Below are positions 56,516-58,279 of a stretch of 58,279 nt of DNA, one piece after another; position 1 is the stretch's first letter, and each line of letters begins with the position of its first letter. A model generated the notes under the pieces. The model was not told where the DNA came from, made no database searches, and saw nothing but the letters and a program-made list of their open reading frames with translations. Source of the DNA: Labilithrix sp. (GTDB lineage Bacteria > Myxococcota_A > Polyangia > Polyangiales > Polyangiaceae); contig JAQBQJ010000128.1 of the NCBI GenBank assembly GCA_028287065.1, positions 1-58,279 on the forward strand. The letters run 5' to 3'. The position numbers were made by a program, and so were the translations under genes.

Positions 56516-57019
56516 ATGTCGCCGCGCGTCATCACGGTCACCGTCAGCGATACCCGTACAGCGGCCGATGATCTGTCGGGCCGCGCGCTCGTGGAAGAGC
56601 TGGCAGCGTTCACCCATGTGCGCCATGCGATCGTGCCGGACGAACCGGATCGCATCCTCGCCATCGTCCGCGACGTGATGGAGAACGACGAGGCGGACGC
56701 CGTCGTCCTCTCGGGCGGCACCGGCATCGCCCCGCGCGATCGCACCTACGAGGCGCTCGAGGCGCTCTTCGACAAGCGGCTCGAAGGCTTCGGCGAAGCG
56801 TTCCGGCGCCTCTCCTGGGAGCAGGTCGGCGTTCGCTCGATCCTCTCGCGTGCGACGGCGGGGACGATCGGCACGCGGCTCGTCTTCTCGCTTCCCGGGA
56901 GCGAAAAAGCCGTGCGCCTCGGCGCTCGCGAGCTCATCGCCCCGATCCTCGCGCACGCGGTGGACCTCCTTCACGGCCGCGCCGGACATGCCGTCACACC
57001 GACCAAGGATCACGGGTGA
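56516..57019 (+). CDS. mogA: Molybdopterin adenylyltransferase/MoaB-like
   Basis: 167 residues. MogA/MoaB adenylylates molybdopterin before metal insertion. The start ITVTVSDTRT and the GGTGIAPRDRTYEAL motif (~62-76) are family signatures. TAGCAT box seven bases before the ATG. The stop overlaps the moaD GTG (GTGA). It could also be called moaB; the two are not separable by motif here. Confidence 0.93.
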   Translation: MSPRVITVTVSDTRTAADDLSGRALVEELAAFTHVRHAIVPDEPDRILAIVRDVMENDEADAVVLSGGTGIAPRDRTYEALEALFDKRLEGFGEAFRRLSWEQVGVRSILSRATAGTIGTRLVFSLPGSEKAVRLGARELIAPILAHAVDLLHGRAGHAVTPTKDHG

Positions 57020-57264
57020 AGGTCACGGTCCTCTACTTCGCGGCCGTCCGCGATCTCGTCGGCAAGGACGAGGAGACGCTCGATGTGCCCGCGAACGTGC
57101 GCACCGTCGCATCGCTTGCGGAGCACCTCACGACGCTGCACCCCGGGCTCGAGGGCCGCCTCGGATACGTGCGCTTTGCACGCAACGAGGAGTTCGCACA
57201 CACGAGGGACGCGATCGCCGAGGGCGACACGATCGCGCTGATCCCGCCCGTCGCCGGCGGTTAG
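57016..57264 (+). CDS. moaD: Molybdopterin synthase small subunit
   Basis: 82 residues. A ubiquitin-like sulfur carrier: beta-grasp start VTVLYFAAVRDLVG and C-terminal PPVAGG, whose Gly is thiocarboxylated. Its stop TAG overlaps the convergent moaE stop by four bases. Partner of MoaE. Confidence 0.94.
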   Translation: MKVTVLYFAAVRDLVGKDEETLDVPANVRTVASLAEHLTTLHPGLEGRLGYVRFARNEEFAHTRDAIAEGDTIALIPPVAGG

Positions 57265-57734
57265 TGGCCGTGGTCGTGACGGTGCTCGTGGCCGTCCGGT
57301 GAGCAGCGCGCGTCGACCCAGCCGACCCACGCCGCGCCGTCCGGACCGTACTCGCGCTTCCAGATCGGGACGCGCGCCTTGATGCGGTCGATGAGCTCGC
57401 GGCATGCCTTGAACGCCTCGCCGCGATGCGGCGCGCTCGCGGCGCAGATGATCGCGGCGTCGCCGACGGAGAGCGAGCCGATGCGATGGATCGCGCTGAC
57501 CCGCACGCCGTCGATCTCGGCCTCGAGCTCGTCCGCGATCTTCGTCATCTCGCGCTTGGCCATGGCGGCATACGCCGAGTAGTCGAGGCGCGTCACCGCG
57601 CGCCCGTCGCTCTCGTCGCGGACGACGCCGACGAACGTCGCGATCCCGCCGGCGCCGGGTCGGCTCACGTGCGCGACCACCTCGTCGAGCGACAGCGGCG
57701 TCTCGCGCAAATCGACGCGGGCCCCGGCGCTCAC
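57261..57734 (-). CDS. moaE: Molybdopterin synthase large subunit
   Basis: 157 residues. Binds precursor Z and MoaD; typical FVGVVRDESDGRAVTRLDYSAY and IHRIGSLSVGDAAIICAASAPHR. The C-terminal tail is His-rich (DGHEHRHDHGH) and could bind metal, which is not usual. GTG overlaps the moaC stop (GTGA), so it is expressed with MoaC although moaD is on the other strand. Confidence 0.95.
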   Translation of the reverse strand: MSAGARVDLRETPLSLDEVVAHVSRPGAGGIATFVGVVRDESDGRAVTRLDYSAYAAMAKREMTKIADELEAEIDGVRVSAIHRIGSLSVGDAAIICAASAPHRGEAFKACRELIDRIKARVPIWKREYGPDGAAWVGWVDARCSPDGHEHRHDHGH

Positions 57735-58261
57735 TTGGCGTCACTCGCGTCTTCTGGGTGACCGCCTTCGTCGCGCTGCCATGTGCCGCTCTTGCCGCCC
57801 GTCTTCTCGACGAGACACACGTCGAACGACATCCCGCGATCGACGGCCTTCAGCATGTCGTAGAGCGTCAGCGCCGCGGTGCTCGCGGCGACCATCGCCT
57901 CCATCTCCACGCCCGTTCGATCGCGCGCCTCGGCGCTGGCATCGATGATCGCGACGCCGCCGTCGAGGTTGATCGTCACCTCGACGCGCGTGAGGCTCAC
58001 GACGTGGCAGAGCGGAATGAGCTCGCTCGTGCGCTTCGCCGCCTGGATCCCCGCAATGCGCGCGGCGGCGAGGACGTCGCCCTTCGGCGTATCGCCGGAC
58101 ACGAGGCGCACGAAGGTGTCGCGGCTCATCCGCACGCGAGCGCGCGCGAGCGCCCGGCGCGCGGTGACGTCCTTCGCGCCGACGTCGACCATGTGAGCAT
58201 GACCGTCGCGGGTGAGTTGCGTGAGCTGCGCGAGCGAGACCGAGGGCTTCTTCGGTTCCAT
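57731..58261 (-). CDS. moaC: Cyclic pyranopterin monophosphate synthase
   Basis: 176 residues. MoaC works right after MoaA. Motifs MVDVGAKDVTARRA, PLCHVVSLTRVEV and GVEMEAMVAASTAALTLYDMLK are typical. TAGCAA box nine bases before the ATG. The final ~20 residues are polar. Complete in the window, so the cluster runs on beyond 58279 or ends here. Confidence 0.95.
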   Translation of the reverse strand: MEPKKPSVSLAQLTQLTRDGHAHMVDVGAKDVTARRALARARVRMSRDTFVRLVSGDTPKGDVLAAARIAGIQAAKRTSELIPLCHVVSLTRVEVTINLDGGVAIIDASAEARDRTGVEMEAMVAASTAALTLYDMLKAVDRGMSFDVCLVEKTGGKSGTWQRDEGGHPEDASDAK

Positions 58262-58270
58262 GTCGTGCGA

Positions 58271-58276
58271 TTGCTA
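58271..58276 (-). promoter_or_regulatory. TAGCAA -10 box of moaC-moaE
   Basis: Minus-strand GCTAGCAA (complement of bases 58271-58278, TTGCTAGC) sits nine bases before the moaC ATG. The same GCTAGCAA precedes the sulfatase-like gene at 14504. Confidence 0.45.
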
Positions 58277-58279
58277 GCC

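Overview
This 58 kb window is a GC-rich bacterial chromosome segment that most resembles a large-genome myxobacterium (Myxococcota, probably Polyangiales). The indications are two PknK-type signalling proteins with AAA-ATPase and TPR parts, a membrane-anchored Ser/Thr kinase, about eight lipoproteins, outer-membrane proteins, an FG-GAP repeat lipoprotein, a pentapeptide-repeat protein and many GTG or TTG starts. The assignment rests on gene content only. No rRNA, tRNA, CRISPR array, insertion sequence or prophage was seen.

Layout. 1-13,200: the 3' part of a PknK-like regulator, a DUF2171-type small protein, a lipoprotein flanked by 18-bp hairpin repeats, a helical protein, a minimal SNF2 ATPase, a DUF4403-like lipoprotein, a seven-repeat FG-GAP lipoprotein, an AraC regulator (convergent, with a perfect terminator hairpin between the last two), and a pentapeptide-repeat protein overlapping a Zn-ribbon protein. 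13,200-26,400, all minus strand: sulfatase-like lipoprotein, TMEM14-like protein, CvfB-like S1 protein, RibA, a Tat-exported desulfoferrodoxin, a lone HATPase, a porin, two small proteins, a 1,334-residue PknK-like kinase, and an amino-acid ABC importer whose binding protein is fused to the permease. 26,500-37,300: a Zn-ribbon protein, a four-gene coupled operon (outer-membrane protein, GH18-like lipoprotein, glutathionylspermidine-synthase-like ATP-grasp enzyme, Gly-rich lipoprotein), a six-TM kinase, MsrB, a YkgJ-like protein coupled to a PepQ-like peptidase, and two membrane proteins. 37,300-47,700: the three-subunit proton-translocating transhydrogenase, two exported proteins, a zf-TFIIB membrane protein, a lipid-related group (acyl-CoA-binding protein, lipase-like hydrolase, aldehyde dehydrogenase, TetR), an ECF-like sigma factor, a lipoprotein cytochrome c and a 48-residue membrane protein. 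47,700-58,279: Apt, SurE, a prolyl oligopeptidase, an exported intradiol dioxygenase, a small wHTH regulator, a lipoprotein, a membrane MutS homologue, and molybdenum cofactor genes moaA, mogA/moaB, moaD, moaE, moaC.

How it works together. Operons are tight: ATGA, GTGA and TTGA stop-start overlaps are common, and several convergent genes abut or overlap at their stops. Many transcription-unit heads carry a TAnnnT box only 6-10 nt before the start codon, which predicts leaderless or nearly leaderless mRNAs. The best candidates for undescribed biology are the 27,300-31,394 operon, the desulfoferrodoxin with a low-complexity insertion between iron ligands, the membrane MutS, the 48-residue gene with its own promoter and palindrome, and two unusual repeat structures.
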